A stretch of 64,000 nucleotides of DNA. Origin: Coemansia sp. RSA 922. Its lineage: Eukaryota > Kickxellomycota > Kickxellomycetes > Kickxellales > Kickxellaceae. How positions within the stretch are numbered: the stretch's first letter is position 1; the number at the start of each line of letters is the position of its first letter. This document shows positions 21,133 to 31,429 of the stretch, piece by piece. The position numbers were made by a program, and so were the translations under genes. The notes under the pieces are model-generated. The model made no database searches. It had not been told where the DNA came from and saw only the letters and a program-made list of their open reading frames with translations. Where the stretch lies: assembly GCA_027577415.1 (NCBI GenBank), contig JANBQS010000008.1:1-64000 (forward strand), in the 5' to 3' direction.

Positions 21133-21556
21133 CTAATCATGAATCCTTATAAATTTGCATGGGCTCTCCGCCGGATATTCTGTATTGAGAGTAAGCCCAG
21201 TTTTTTTTTCTACTAGGTATTCCTTCAAGCTTTGCAATCCTTCACCTGGGTTTAAGAATGCGTTACAATCGAGGAATTCAACATGTGCATTGCCGTTTGC
21301 AAGGACAACAACATAATCTTGTTTGATATCACCAATACATTTGATGTCATCATTATCTATGAACGGCATGAACTCTCCACTAATTCCATAGTAGGGTATG
21401 GTTCCAGAATAGTAATTACTGTGATCACCCACATGTAAAGACGATGTAATTAGAAGGTAGGGAATTCCTGTACTCTCCACTTCAAACCTACCATTGTATG
21501 TTAATGTGGATTTTTTACAATTAAGCCTATATACTCACGTTGAATGATTCGGGCAT
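21133..21556 (-). pseudogene. small fast-evolving protein, frameshifted (family S, member 1)
   Basis: ATG at 21556 opens MPESFNVSI and hits TAG. Restoring the frame near 21528-21535 (a lost TA in the run GTGAGTATATAGG) continues to IHD at 21133. The result aligns end to end in layout with the genes at 56609-57056 and 58345-58803: start M.E, a KK/NG strand, a YY segment, then a D.V.LA/L segment. The GTGAGT could be read as a splice donor, but splicing would remove residues that align with the family, so a 2-base deletion is simpler. A TATTTAAGAGGCC promoter box lies upstream on the minus strand. Confidence 0.55.
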
Positions 21557-22412
21557 GGTCAGTTGATGCAAATGCAATAAAGGTAGATCAAGTTGGGTTA
21601 AATTCCTGGAAGTGATGAAAAGAATATATAGTAGTTTGACAAGACAGTTTTTCTTTGGGAGTGGGAGGCCTCTTAAATAAGGAAGTTGTAAAAGGGAGAA
21701 GGCCAAAATCAGCGCCCTTGTCTCCCTGTCAACGGCAAGAATTTGGTGGAGAAAGGCATATTTTTCCACTCTAGCTGATTCTATTAATAGAAATTACCCA
21801 CAAAAAACAAATTTGTGGACTTGTCAAACAATCTATTTATGACGTCAACGTCTGTGACGCATGTCCTTTGAGGCAAGGAAAGAAAATATATCAGTGATGT
21901 CATTTTATATTGCTTTTTCACATTCCTTAAAATAGAAAAAAAATGTGCACAAAATGCTGCTAAGCAAACACAGCGATTCGAAACATTCTGTATTTTAAAG
22001 TCTGCCTATGACGTATGTCCTTTGTAGAAAAGAAAGAAAATATATTGCTGAGGTCATTTTTATAGTGCTTTTTCGCAGTTGTTGAGAAAGAAAGCAAAGT
22101 GGGCACAAAAGCTGCTGAAAAACAAACATGACAATTCGAAACATTTTGTATTTCAAAGCCTGACAATGACGTCATTCTTTGAGGTAAAGAAAATGGTGAC
22201 ATCATTTTTTGTTCGCAAGCCTGCGCAGAAATATTTTAGCACGAATTCACAGACTTCATGTACTCTGGTTTCTTCCTACTGCTGGCAGGAGATTTCTTCT
22301 CTACTATATATATTACGCTGCTGCCACCACCCGCTGCTTTTATAACAATTTCCCCCACACCATTTTTTTCTCAGTCAAACGCACATTTTTCTTCTTGCCC
22401 AACATTGTTATT
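21557..22412. promoter_or_regulatory. divergent promoter region with tandem repeats
   Basis: The spacer between small genes at 21556 (minus) and 22413 (plus). It holds about 2.4 copies of a roughly 156-base unit (21840-22215) and TGACGTCA palindromes; TATATATA lies at about 22307-22314, close to 100 bases before the ATG of the gene at 22413. Confidence 0.55.
21840..22215. repeat. ~156-bp degenerate tandem repeat with CRE-like sites
   Basis: The landmark TGACG(C/T/T)..tcctttg recurs at 21854, 22009 and 22167, giving periods of 155 and 158. Each unit continues with AAAGAAAATAT, a GAGGTCATTTT-like segment, GCTTTTTC, GGCACAAAAGCTGCT and TTCGAAACATT. TGACGTCA (the CRE/ATF consensus) is perfect at 21840-21847 and 22167-22174. 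A diverged copy is visible at about 30085-30150 upstream of the paralogue at 30425. Confidence 0.7.
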
Positions 22413-22778
22413 ATGGTAAAGCAATATGTACTATATGGCGTTATTTGCGATGCAAATGGTAGGCCCTGTATCGAGGGATATATCATCAGAGGCAAGGATA
22501 ATGTTATTACACCAGCGATGATTGCTGAGCTTGGTGTACTAGTTGAGAAGAGTATCCACCCTACCACCCCAATGATTGGGAGAAGAGGCATACAGGCTTT
22601 TACTATACCCTATGAAATGGATCCGGCAGAGAATGTGTATTTATTTTATGGCGACAATGAAGAGAGAAGCAAACTTTCAAAATCCCCTTATAATGGCATT
22701 AACTTGATTATAGAAGTTGTAAGAGCAGCTAACTATTTTCCACAGGAATCATTTACTGAGGGCACATGGGAGATGTAG
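22413..22778 (+). CDS. small fast-evolving protein
   Basis: 121 aa from ATG at 22413 (MVKQYVLYGVICDANGRP). A paralogue of 30425-30817: both begin M.K.Y, have a strand followed by D..G.P.I.G and a KG/GK..IT segment. No signal peptide, no domain recognised. The upstream region shares a TATATAT box and a GCTGCCAC block with the paralogue, so the promoter was copied with the gene. The upstream open frame beginning at 22209 is leader sequence without ATG. Confidence 0.6.
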   Translation: MVKQYVLYGVICDANGRPCIEGYIIRGKDNVITPAMIAELGVLVEKSIHPTTPMIGRRGIQAFTIPYEMDPAENVYLFYGDNEERSKLSKSPYNGINLIIEVVRAANYFPQESFTEGTWEM

Positions 22779-23533
22779 AATGTAGAAAATTAGCACAATT
22801 TCCACATGATGGCTACATGTTCATTGTATTTGCCACTTCAAATTACCAGTGGGCTTCTATCCTAATGAATTTCTAGGTTTGCACTCGTAGGGTCCAAGAG
22901 TAGTTTTCTATTTTCATACTATTATAATTTATTTTTAACATAGAGAGTTGAAAAGCAGCCGAATGAAATCAACCCTTGTTATTCTTAGAGGACGTCATAT
23001 TGTGCTGTGGCTCGATCTCCCAGCTTCGTTGCCTATGTTTGTTTGTATCATGGCAGAGGAGTGCATACAAACTCTCCTAATATCTACATTCCCAACGTCC
23101 ATGTAGCCATTTACATGCTGCTTGTGGTTCCATGACCCTTTGCATATTCTATGCTCTTCATGGATTATCTAAAATATATAAAGACTGTTCCAGGCAGCAA
23201 GATATGGCTGCTGCTAGCCAAGCCCATCGTATCGTCAGACACACAGAGTTCCCAGATCCATTGGGCATGCAAGGAAGCGGGAAAAGTATAAACTTGAGGG
23301 ATGGAAATCTGATAATAGTCGCAAGCCTAGTGGACTAGCCCTTGTGGAAAGGTTGTGCTATCAGTATGCAGTCTCACAACTACCTGGAGATCAGCTAATT
23401 TTAATCATGATCGTGCCATTTTTGTCAACAAACAGTTGGTGTCGTCTTTAGTGTCTTTCTTCTCTACTTTTTTCTCTACTCGTAATTCTCTTTATTTAGG
23501 CATTTGCAATTGGGCATTCGCAATTCACGGGCA
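22779..23533. other. intergenic, nothing recognised
   Basis: No gene supported. The last 80 bases before F-box copy 5 are pyrimidine-rich leader with a possible splice acceptor (tttatttag at 23491-23499). Confidence 0.35.
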
Positions 23534-25336
23534 ATGCTCACGCTTTCGCCCCTACAGACTCTCCCGCTCCACGCTATCCAAATTGTAGTCGACCATGTCG
23601 TGGGTAGCAGCCGTGTGCGGTATGATGGTGTTAGACCCAATTCGAACGAGTACAGGACTTTATTAAGGCCGCTTCTGTGGATCTGCCATAGCTTTCGTGC
23701 TATCACGTATCCGCGCTATTGCTATCTTGCCAAACTTAATTTTTCCTGTTTAAGAAGCCACACTTTTGCTATTCAGAATCCACCGTGCTCTCCTCTTTCG
23801 TCTGGCTACCAGCTCCTCTACGATTTTCGATATCCTACGCATCACTTGGCCAGGGAGCTAGTAATTGATCTGCTGGCAAAAGATATCTACTCGGGCGAGG
23901 CATTGAGGTGTTTGTCTCAGGCGCCGTACGATGGCTGCGCATTTCCGCTGGTGCACAAGATCACTTTCATCGTGTTTGTGGACACTACCTATACTGACTA
24001 TGAAGCTCATGACAGTGCCTGGGTGAGCAGAGTGAACGAATTATTTAACCTAGGCGAGGACAATGCGACTGGCCTAGCTGATATCGAGGACCAAACGACT
24101 GACCCCTTGGAGATCGAGGCCAACGTCAGCTCTTTTGTGCAGCGTGTCAAGGAAATGGCGCCTGAACTAAGCGAAATCGAAGTACGACTTGTGAGTGATA
24201 CCCGCCCTGAGCGCACCGACCGACACTTTGAGGAGCTAATCTCTCGACTCTTCCGCCTTGTTAGTCGTGTTACGTACCGGGACTACGACGGGTATTCGGC
24301 GGCTGTTGACTTGCAAATGAATCCAGTGGGCAATTTGGTACATATTGAGCACATTTCTGAGCTTATTCACACTTCGTTTGCACAGCTAGTGCAGCGAAAT
24401 TCGTCGACATTGCGGTCTCTGGTCATTAAGAACTCTAATGACATTGATCTTGGAGCATTTATCAAAACGTCCGATGATACTTACATAACGTATCCGCGTC
24501 TAGAGGCACTAAAGCTGACCGGGTTGTGGGATTACCCCGAATTGCCGTCTTCAGCATTTAAGGATGTCGTTCCGTTTCCTTGTCTTCGGTCCTTGAGCCT
24601 ACAGGTTTGCTATCCATTTGACGACGACACGCTTTTCAGGGGTAATGCCACCACACTCACGTACTTGGAAATGGGTTTGGATAACCGGACTATCTCCATA
24701 CTCCTCAAGTACAACGTATTTACGCAGTCCAGCCACCCAAAGTTGTCATATGTCAACTTTGAAGAAATCGGAGACATCGTTCCCCACTCCTTTACCGATT
24801 ACGCGGACTACATGCAGTTTTCGCTGAGTGTCGCACCGAAAGCAGGGGCGCGTGCAATCGGTGGTATTTCATCCAGAACCCTACTAGTGCCCGCTCTGCC
24901 GCTGTTTTGCGACTATGCGTGTATTCAAGTCCTGATGCTACCATATGTTTGCGTGGATCATTGGCAAGCCATTGCCTTGATAAAGTCTCTCCCACTCCTG
25001 TCAGACCTTCACGCTCCACCTCCGTCACTTGGATCCAACCCTACTGGCATTGTCGACGAACAGCTCCCCGCGTACGTTTTATCCCAATATTCTCCGATTG
25101 GTAAACGCTTCCGATGCTGGCATATCACTTGTGATGCAAGAGCAATTGATCTCCAAGGAGTTATAAGGGCGGTGCTGTTATTGGCACTGGTATGCCCCAA
25201 CTTTAATTGTTTTAATACTGGTTGCACGAGGCGCAATCAATTTATGGAGCTGATGGAGGTAGGTATTGCTTCAGATATGTTCAAGGAATATGTTCCTCGC
25301 CTGCGCCGACTGTTGTTTAATGGTTGGCATGGATAA
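23534..25336 (+). CDS. F-box/LRR-like protein, family copy 5 (intact)
   Basis: 600 aa from ATG at 23534 (MLTLSPLQTLPLHAIQIVVD). F-box-like core in residues 3-60, ending LLWICHSFRAI; a variable acidic segment around residues 155-200 (NLGEDNATGLADIEDQTTDP) that other copies lack or shorten; then LRRs with the PFPCLRSLSL / YPFDDDTLFRGN signature near 350-375; and the cap GKRFRCWHI, LLALVCPNFN and PRLRRLLFNGW. Closest by eye to copy 7 (27960), which shares its orientation and the ending FKEY.PRLRRLLFNGW. No lesion. Likely an SCF adaptor by architecture; the target is unknown. Confidence 0.85.
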   Translation: MLTLSPLQTLPLHAIQIVVDHVVGSSRVRYDGVRPNSNEYRTLLRPLLWICHSFRAITYPRYCYLAKLNFSCLRSHTFAIQNPPCSPLSSGYQLLYDFRYPTHHLARELVIDLLAKDIYSGEALRCLSQAPYDGCAFPLVHKITFIVFVDTTYTDYEAHDSAWVSRVNELFNLGEDNATGLADIEDQTTDPLEIEANVSSFVQRVKEMAPELSEIEVRLVSDTRPERTDRHFEELISRLFRLVSRVTYRDYDGYSAAVDLQMNPVGNLVHIEHISELIHTSFAQLVQRNSSTLRSLVIKNSNDIDLGAFIKTSDDTYITYPRLEALKLTGLWDYPELPSSAFKDVVPFPCLRSLSLQVCYPFDDDTLFRGNATTLTYLEMGLDNRTISILLKYNVFTQSSHPKLSYVNFEEIGDIVPHSFTDYADYMQFSLSVAPKAGARAIGGISSRTLLVPALPLFCDYACIQVLMLPYVCVDHWQAIALIKSLPLLSDLHAPPPSLGSNPTGIVDEQLPAYVLSQYSPIGKRFRCWHITCDARAIDLQGVIRAVLLLALVCPNFNCFNTGCTRRNQFMELMEVGIASDMFKEYVPRLRRLLFNGWHG

Positions 25337-25460
25337 CAATCCAAAACTACACTATCAATCTGATTGTTACCAATATATGAAACTCAATTACACTGCTCCG
25401 TAACTCCAACGCTTTTTATTTATTTAATTGGCAAGTGGACAAATGGTAAGAATCCAATAA

Positions 25461-27257
25461 TCAAGCGCCATATTTACGGCGAAGGGAGCTCATGGTGCTA
25501 CGCATAAGTGGGCACATATTTTCAGTGAAGGTGGTAGGTTTGCGTACATCAGGCAATACTCGCTTTAGCCGCTGTTCATAGTTCTTGAATCCAGGCGACG
25601 CAATAATTTTTCTCGCCAGCAGCATAAACTCCATCTGGTTATCGCCCGACGACATTGCATAATTGAAATTGGGGCACAGCACGGCTAGCAGCAAAACGCA
25701 CTGGACCACTTCCTTCGTAAGCCTGCCTCTCGAGCTAAAGCACCAGAATTTGAACCGCTTGTTCAATGGGGCGTACCTCTTTACTGAGCTCGCTATGATT
25801 GCCGGCCAATCAAACACGGCAATACTCCTATCAAGCATGGGGTAGTCCGAGTACAGATCCGACAGCATTGGGAGTGCTTTGACCAATTTGATGACGGTCA
25901 AGAGCGTAAAGTTGGTTCCATTCAAGCTCAGGGTCTGAATGGACGGATGCAGGCTAAACAAGTCGAGTACACGCGGAATCTCGCTATCGAATTGCACACC
26001 AATAACGGCGCGCACAGCTGCGTTGGGCGCGATACTCAGCACAAACTCCAAGAAATTCCCGCTGCTGCCCGCAAAGTATTCAGGCAGATTTCCATTAGCT
26101 CCTAGAATAAAAACACGCCGAAGCCGTGGATGGCTGTCACGCGTAAAGACTTTGTGCTTCCTCAGCATCAAAATCACGTCAGGTAGCGCAATCATATGCA
26201 GGTACTCGAGCGTCTTTGAGTTGCCCCTAAACAGCGTGTCGTCGCCAAATGGATAGTACTCCGCAACTGTCACGCTTCGAAGTGCCGGGAAAGGGACAAA
26301 TGAACGAACCATTAACTGAGGCGGTGGAGCTGCTGTCACATCAAGGCTATATGGCAAGTCCAAAACAAGGCTTAGCAGCGATGGGTAGGCAGTTAAACGG
26401 CTCTTGCCGTCCCAAATAAGCCCCGAAATATCGGGATGGCACAAGGGCGCTACCTTGTGCGGCACGATTTTCAAGGACTGCAACGATCTGGCATTCTGCT
26501 GTGCCAGCTGAATAAACTGACTGTGGTTCGAGTCGCTGGCAAACTCAAGGTGGACCAAGTCGCTGATGCCGTCGAAATTCAGGCTTAGCGGCCATTTACA
26601 GTCCTTGAGTACAAACTGGACACGGCTAGTACGCTGCGCTAGTTGCTTAGCCAGAATACCAAAGTTGGTCGCATAGCTTTTAGGCCAGTTGACAAGATCC
26701 AAGCTCCTCGAGTTTAACGTGCTTATCCTAGGCGCGATCTGCCACAGCTTCTGCACAAACGCAGTAATGTTGGCCTCCACCGCCGACTGGGTAAGCACCG
26801 GGCCTCGTTGGCGCACACTCGGGTCAAACTTGATGTCCAGCTCGCGAACCGATGGCAAAGCACAGCCACTGTAGGGCGACCGCGACAGCATCTCCAGCGC
26901 GCGGCCCGAGTAGATGCACTCCAAATCTGCGACGATATTCAGCACTTTTGCCAAGTGCCATGTGGGCCGCCCAACGTAGCTGGGGCAGTTGATCCAGGGG
27001 CACCGCTGGATAGAGTCAATAAGGCCTGGCAGGTACATGTAGTCGCAGAGGCACATCATGCAAACAATACCAATACGCGAGAGCGCCTCTTCGCGGAAGA
27101 TACGACACACCCACAACATGGGCTCAATGCGCGAGTGGCACTCTTCTGGGCACGCCTTGATGCCGTCATAAGCGTGCCTGTTGCTGTCGATCATGTGCGT
27201 AACAATGAGCTTGACTACGTGCGACGGCAGGATCTGAAGCGGCGAAAGAGCAGGCAT
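25461..27257 (-). CDS. F-box/LRR-like protein, family copy 6 (intact, divergent)
   Basis: 598 aa from ATG at 27257 (MPALSPLQILPSHVVKLIV), chosen because every family member starts at this motif; the frame is open upstream. It keeps the F-box core, HLAKVLNIVADLECIYSGRALE, VPFPALRSVTV, YPFGDDTLFRGN and LLLAVLCPNFNYA. The cap is changed: RFKFWCF instead of RFRCWH, and the end runs past the usual stop into a basic tail (MSSLRRKYGA). More GC-rich codon use than its neighbours. Convergent with copy 5 (only 125 bases between stops) and divergent from copy 7. Confidence 0.85.
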   Translation of the reverse strand: MPALSPLQILPSHVVKLIVTHMIDSNRHAYDGIKACPEECHSRIEPMLWVCRIFREEALSRIGIVCMMCLCDYMYLPGLIDSIQRCPWINCPSYVGRPTWHLAKVLNIVADLECIYSGRALEMLSRSPYSGCALPSVRELDIKFDPSVRQRGPVLTQSAVEANITAFVQKLWQIAPRISTLNSRSLDLVNWPKSYATNFGILAKQLAQRTSRVQFVLKDCKWPLSLNFDGISDLVHLEFASDSNHSQFIQLAQQNARSLQSLKIVPHKVAPLCHPDISGLIWDGKSRLTAYPSLLSLVLDLPYSLDVTAAPPPQLMVRSFVPFPALRSVTVAEYYPFGDDTLFRGNSKTLEYLHMIALPDVILMLRKHKVFTRDSHPRLRRVFILGANGNLPEYFAGSSGNFLEFVLSIAPNAAVRAVIGVQFDSEIPRVLDLFSLHPSIQTLSLNGTNFTLLTVIKLVKALPMLSDLYSDYPMLDRSIAVFDWPAIIASSVKRYAPLNKRFKFWCFSSRGRLTKEVVQCVLLLAVLCPNFNYAMSSGDNQMEFMLLARKIIASPGFKNYEQRLKRVLPDVRKPTTFTENMCPLMRSTMSSLRRKYGA

Positions 27258-27959
27258 ACTTTTTGGATATTCAGTCGACTGAATAAATTGGAAAATGGGG
27301 AAATATTCAAGCAAAAGGAAAGAAGGCAACGTGTGCAAAGTGGTCATGCCTAGAGAGCCAATTTTCACACCCCCAGAATGATGGTGGAAGAAGCTAAAAT
27401 ACATCACACTCTGCGTCGCCTCAGTGATCACATATCAGTGATAGGATGAAATGATGACTTACGATTTGAGTGTGACGTCAAACCTACCAAAGGACGAATG
27501 TATCTCCAACATTGGATGCACAGGCTGCCTGTGAGTGTCCTGCCAAGCATAATACTTGTCAAAGGATTCAGACGTTTGTGATATACGCTATCGAGCTACG
27601 ACAACTATAGAGCCGTTCACGCTAGGGGAGAAACCTCGCTGGGCAATACAAAATGACTTTGACGCACACGTCAGCTGTTGCTCCTGTTTAAAACTTCATC
27701 GAGGCGTCTGTCAAGATACAATTTTCGAAAGACGCATTGCCGCGCCAATTGACAGGAGCAAAGTAAATTGAAACAAATACATTTAAACGGAAATTCGAAA
27801 TCTAAGAACAGGAAACAAGACCCACACCAAAAAAACAACAAACAAAATGAACTCCCTGATTTACTACTCAGTGATCGGCTAATTGGACAAGGCTGTGCCA
27901 ATTTGTCAACAAACCAGTATATTGTGTCCCTTTTCTTTTCTTTGGTCTTTCTCAATTCA
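27258..27959. promoter_or_regulatory. bidirectional spacer between F-box copies 6 and 7
   Basis: 700 bases between divergent family members. A perfect TGACGTCA lies at 27473-27480. The rest shows no gene; A-rich text precedes the ATG at 27960. Confidence 0.45.
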
Positions 27960-29657
27960 ATGACTATGTCAACTCTATCACCACTTCAAACTCTTTCTCT
28001 CCATATCGTCAAGCTTATAGTCCGTCATGTCGTGGGCAGCAGCCGCCTGGTGTTCGACGGCGTCGAGAGCAACACTACCGCCTACAAAGCATTGCTGAGA
28101 CCGCTGATGTGGGTATGTGGTAACTTTCGCGCTATTGCCCTTCCACTCTTTTGCAATTGCTTTGAGCTGGATCTCACAGACACGGCGCTTAGTGAGCAAG
28201 AAGACCTGTGCTTGGCATTGGGCCATCCCGACCTCGGCTATCCGACTCTCCATCTGGCCAGAGACCTAGATATCGAATTAATGGGTGTAGACGTCTACAC
28301 GGGCAAGGTACTCGAAATGCTGTCGCGCTCGCCCTATGACGACTGTGTGTTTCCGCGTGTTCGCATTGTCAATTTTATCTTTCACTCGAATGAGTTTGAC
28401 AAAAACACTGTGGCCGATCCAGTTCAATTCAAAGCCAACATCGGGGCATTCGCGCAATGGGTCAAGGACATTGCTCCCAAGGTCAGCAGTATCTGGGTGT
28501 TGCCTGCGAGGCTTGGCCGCCCTCCCGAGACCACCAACTGTTACTTTGACGATCTCGTTTCTGAGCTTCTTGGACTCGTCGATCGTATCGAATTTGGCCT
28601 CTACAGCCAGACAAATATGCCCGTAGCCTTGCATCTAGACAAGCTTTGCGATTTGGTGCACTTGAAGTTTGCCTCCGAAGCTGGCATGGCTCAGGCTCTA
28701 CAGCTAGCTCGGCGGAATGCGTCGACACTGCAGTCGTTAGTCCTCGAGTCTAATAGCGATATTGACGTCTGCGGGATTGTCAGAGACGCTGCTGGCTGCC
28801 ATGTAACGTATCCACACTTGCTAACGTTGAATATTTTTGGCGACTCGGCCAATAGCGAGCAACAACGACAAGTCCTTAACGATGTTGTACCATTTCCTGG
28901 GCTTCGGTATTTGGTCGTCAAGCGCCTTTATCCATTCGACGACGACACACTGTTCAGAGGAAACGCTGCTACACTAAAGTGCTTGGATATGGTATTGGAT
29001 AGTCCGACGATCTCTATGCTCTGTAAGTACAAGGTATTTACCCTAACAAGCCATCCAGAACTACAATGCGTCAACTTTACGCAAGACGACATCCGCCTGC
29101 CACATCCTTTTGCCACTGCAGCCAAATTTATGCAGTTTATGTTGCATATCGCCCCGAAAGCGTCTGTGCGTGAGATCGGCGGATACATTGGTTGCACTGA
29201 ACTAGCGACTACACTACCGTTGCTTGAGAACCATACCAGTATACAAGTCCTGACCCTAGTGGGCATTCCACTAGAGTTCTGGGACCTCATTGCTCTGATC
29301 AAGTATCTCCCACTTTTATCGGATCTGCACTCGACTTTTCCTCCTCCGAGTTTTGGAGCAATCACTGCTACTGTCTCCACTGACGAACTTCCAACGTACA
29401 TATCTGCAAACTATGCGCCAATGGGCAAGCGATTCCGATGCTGGCATCTCAAGTACTATACGACTCAACACCACGAGAATGCCATTAACTGTGCTCTGTT
29501 GTTGGCACTGGTGTGTCCCAATTTTGACTATCTCGTTACGGATTTCGGGGAGAGCAAGCCTTTTATGAAGCAAATGAAGGATACTATTGCTTCTGATATG
29601 TTTAAAGAGTATGCTCCTCGTTTGCGTCGATTGTTATTTAATGGATGGCGTGGATAA
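27960..29657 (+). CDS. F-box/LRR-like protein, family copy 7 (intact)
   Basis: 565 aa from ATG at 27960 (MTMSTLSPLQTLSLHIVKLI; a second ATG two codons on is equally possible). F-box core to LMWVCGNFRAIALP; VYTGKVLEMLSRSPYDDCVFP; LRRs; VPFPGLRYLVV, YPFDDDTLFRGN; LLSDLHSTFPP; GKRFRCWHLKYY; LLLALVCPNFDY; PRLRRLLFNGWRG. All family landmarks are present in order and the length is typical. Likely role by architecture is substrate selection for an SCF ubiquitin ligase. Confidence 0.85.
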   Translation: MTMSTLSPLQTLSLHIVKLIVRHVVGSSRLVFDGVESNTTAYKALLRPLMWVCGNFRAIALPLFCNCFELDLTDTALSEQEDLCLALGHPDLGYPTLHLARDLDIELMGVDVYTGKVLEMLSRSPYDDCVFPRVRIVNFIFHSNEFDKNTVADPVQFKANIGAFAQWVKDIAPKVSSIWVLPARLGRPPETTNCYFDDLVSELLGLVDRIEFGLYSQTNMPVALHLDKLCDLVHLKFASEAGMAQALQLARRNASTLQSLVLESNSDIDVCGIVRDAAGCHVTYPHLLTLNIFGDSANSEQQRQVLNDVVPFPGLRYLVVKRLYPFDDDTLFRGNAATLKCLDMVLDSPTISMLCKYKVFTLTSHPELQCVNFTQDDIRLPHPFATAAKFMQFMLHIAPKASVREIGGYIGCTELATTLPLLENHTSIQVLTLVGIPLEFWDLIALIKYLPLLSDLHSTFPPPSFGAITATVSTDELPTYISANYAPMGKRFRCWHLKYYTTQHHENAINCALLLALVCPNFDYLVTDFGESKPFMKQMKDTIASDMFKEYAPRLRRLLFNGWRG

Positions 29658-30424
29658 CACGCACATTAGTAACATAAACGCCTATAGTTAGCTAATAGAG
29701 CTTGTTTTTGCCAATCATACTATGCTGGCGATGCTAGACAGCTCTACAACCGAGCTAATTAGCGACTAATCCAATCACCAGTCATAAACAATTAAGGAAT
29801 TTGGCCTCTAGCTATCTATTACATACTTTTAAATAGTATACTGCTCTTTAAGTGTGTTCACCTTCACTCGCCAACGCCTACTTCTCATGTCTACCCACCG
29901 CATGCTTCATGGAAATCATTTATGTTTGTCTTCAATGGGACATACAGTTAAACAGAAACACGCCATTTTGGAAGTTCTGCGAAAGTCGACACCTTGGAAT
30001 GCTTTATTTAGTTCAAAAGAAGCAGATATATTGCATTTCCCATTTTCTTGCACTTTTGCAGCTGCCAAAAAGGAAAAAAAAAAAGGAAAAGTGCGCATAA
30101 CAAGATGCTAAATCAGAAACACATTGATTCAGATATAGATATTTAAAGTCCACATCTGGACATGTACTCTTTCAAGCAATGGAAGCAGATAGATCACATT
30201 CCCCAATTTTCCGTACTTTCACATTGCCGGAATAAGATATTTACTGGAGTGCAAAGCCTTCGCCTCCTCTGTCATTTGCCTGTAGCGAGCAGGGGATCCG
30301 CTGCTTCTCTGCTATATATTGCTAGCCGCTGCCACTTCATGCCACTTTTAAACACAACTCCAAACACACACCCTCTACTTTACAATCAAGCCTATCACCC
30401 AGCTCAGCATAGACTAATCCAGCC
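29658..30424. promoter_or_regulatory. upstream region of small protein 30425
   Basis: Contains a diverged copy of the 156-bp repeat seen at 21840-22215 (GTGCGCATAA…GATGCTAAATC…GATTCAG…TTTAAAGTC at about 30085-30150), then GGATCCGCTGCTTCTCTG, a CTATATATTG box near 30315 and GCTGCCAC, matching the layout before the paralogue at 22413. Confidence 0.5.
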
Positions 30425-30817
30425 ATGGCTAAACATTATTATGCAGTTTCAGTCGATTCAGAAGGTTACCCAGAGATTTGTGGGCATGCTAAGAAAGGCG
30501 CCGTAATTACTATGGACCAAGTAGAAGATGCTCTGAATTCACAGTTTGTTAATGGCGACAATAGATCTATAAATGTGCACATCAATTGTGAATACTCTGT
30601 CATCTTAAGGGGCCCTATCAATTCAATTGACAATCTACTAGTTAGCGATGTGAATGAAATGCTAGCCGAAGATAAAGATGTCTTTATACTGGTGCGTATG
30701 GATGAGCAACCAGTTATAGAGAATATGCAAATTGTTTACGAAGACCATTATCTTTATTGGAATGCTAAGAAGGAAGCAGCTATATATTATGATGCTAATT
30801 TCCTGGATAGGTGTTGA
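30425..30817 (+). CDS. small fast-evolving protein
   Basis: 130 aa from ATG at 30425 (MAKHYYAVSVDSEGYPEICG). Paralogue of 22413-22778. Pattern: strand, D.EGYPEI turn, KKGAVITMDQVEDAL helix, several short strands, then an aromatic tail (YEDHYLYWNAKKEAAIYYD). No signal peptide or membrane segment, so probably intracellular. The promoter is shared with its paralogue. Function unknown. Confidence 0.65.
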   Translation: MAKHYYAVSVDSEGYPEICGHAKKGAVITMDQVEDALNSQFVNGDNRSINVHINCEYSVILRGPINSIDNLLVSDVNEMLAEDKDVFILVRMDEQPVIENMQIVYEDHYLYWNAKKEAAIYYDANFLDRC

Positions 30818-31177
30818 AACGCTTGGAGCTATAGCCCACATGGCCAGAGGTTATCTCTGAATTGGCCAGTATATGTGGCCTAGTCCTCCATAGGGTTGGG
30901 AAAGGGAATAGTTTCTCTAAATGCAAACAGTAGGGTATTCCGCAATATTCATTCCATAAAAAATATTAATATTTTATTCACGGTGTCTATTCTGAATGCA
31001 GACATGTATTAAGTGTGCATTGAAGTAGTGGATTCTGTTGATACAGCTTTACAGTAATAGAGGCTTTAAATTATAAGACATTCGTAGTTTTATTGCTAAA
31101 GACAATTCGCAATGAGGCTAGTTAAAAAAACCGAGTGGGCCAATCTTTGTAAAGCCTAAGGCGCATGCGGGTGCCTA
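30818..31177. other. intergenic, nothing recognised
   Basis: AT-rich spacer; no gene or repeat supported. Confidence 0.35.
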
Positions 31178-31429
31178 TTACCATCTGCCTTGCCATCCAC
31201 TGCCATACCACCTGACAGGCCATCCACCACCCTGCCATCCGCCATACCAGCCACCCTGCCATCCTCCAGGCCACCAACCACCCCGCCATCCGCCAGGCCA
31301 CCAGCCACCACGCCAGCCACTACGGAATGGATCAGCGGCAGGGACAGGCACCGGATTTGGCTCGGCTACAGGAGTTGCAAAAACGCCTGCACAGGCAAGC
31401 AAAACAAGGAGTAGAATAAATTTGAGCAT
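31178..31429 (-). CDS. small secreted Gly/Trp-rich repeat protein
   Basis: 83 aa from ATG at 31429. A clear signal peptide (MLKFILLLVLLACAGVFA, cleavage likely after the last A), then a short Pro-rich linker (EPNPVPVPAADP), then about 50 residues made almost only of G, W and R/Q in repeats of GGWWPGGWRGGWW type. No cysteines. Secreted Gly-rich repeat peptides in fungi include cell-wall and antimicrobial candidates; neither role is shown here. The minus-strand upstream sequence has a TATATACC box near 31451. The repeat is real in-frame coding, because W codons (TGG) recur in this frame only. Confidence 0.7.
   Translation of the reverse strand: MLKFILLLVLLACAGVFATPVAEPNPVPVPAADPFRSGWRGGWWPGGWRGGWWPGGWQGGWYGGWQGGGWPVRWYGSGWQGRW

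Noticed and set aside
21480..21540. Intron with GTGAGT donor in the small gene 21133-21556
   Set aside because: Splicing would remove residues that align with two paralogues; a 2-base loss restores a complete alignment instead.
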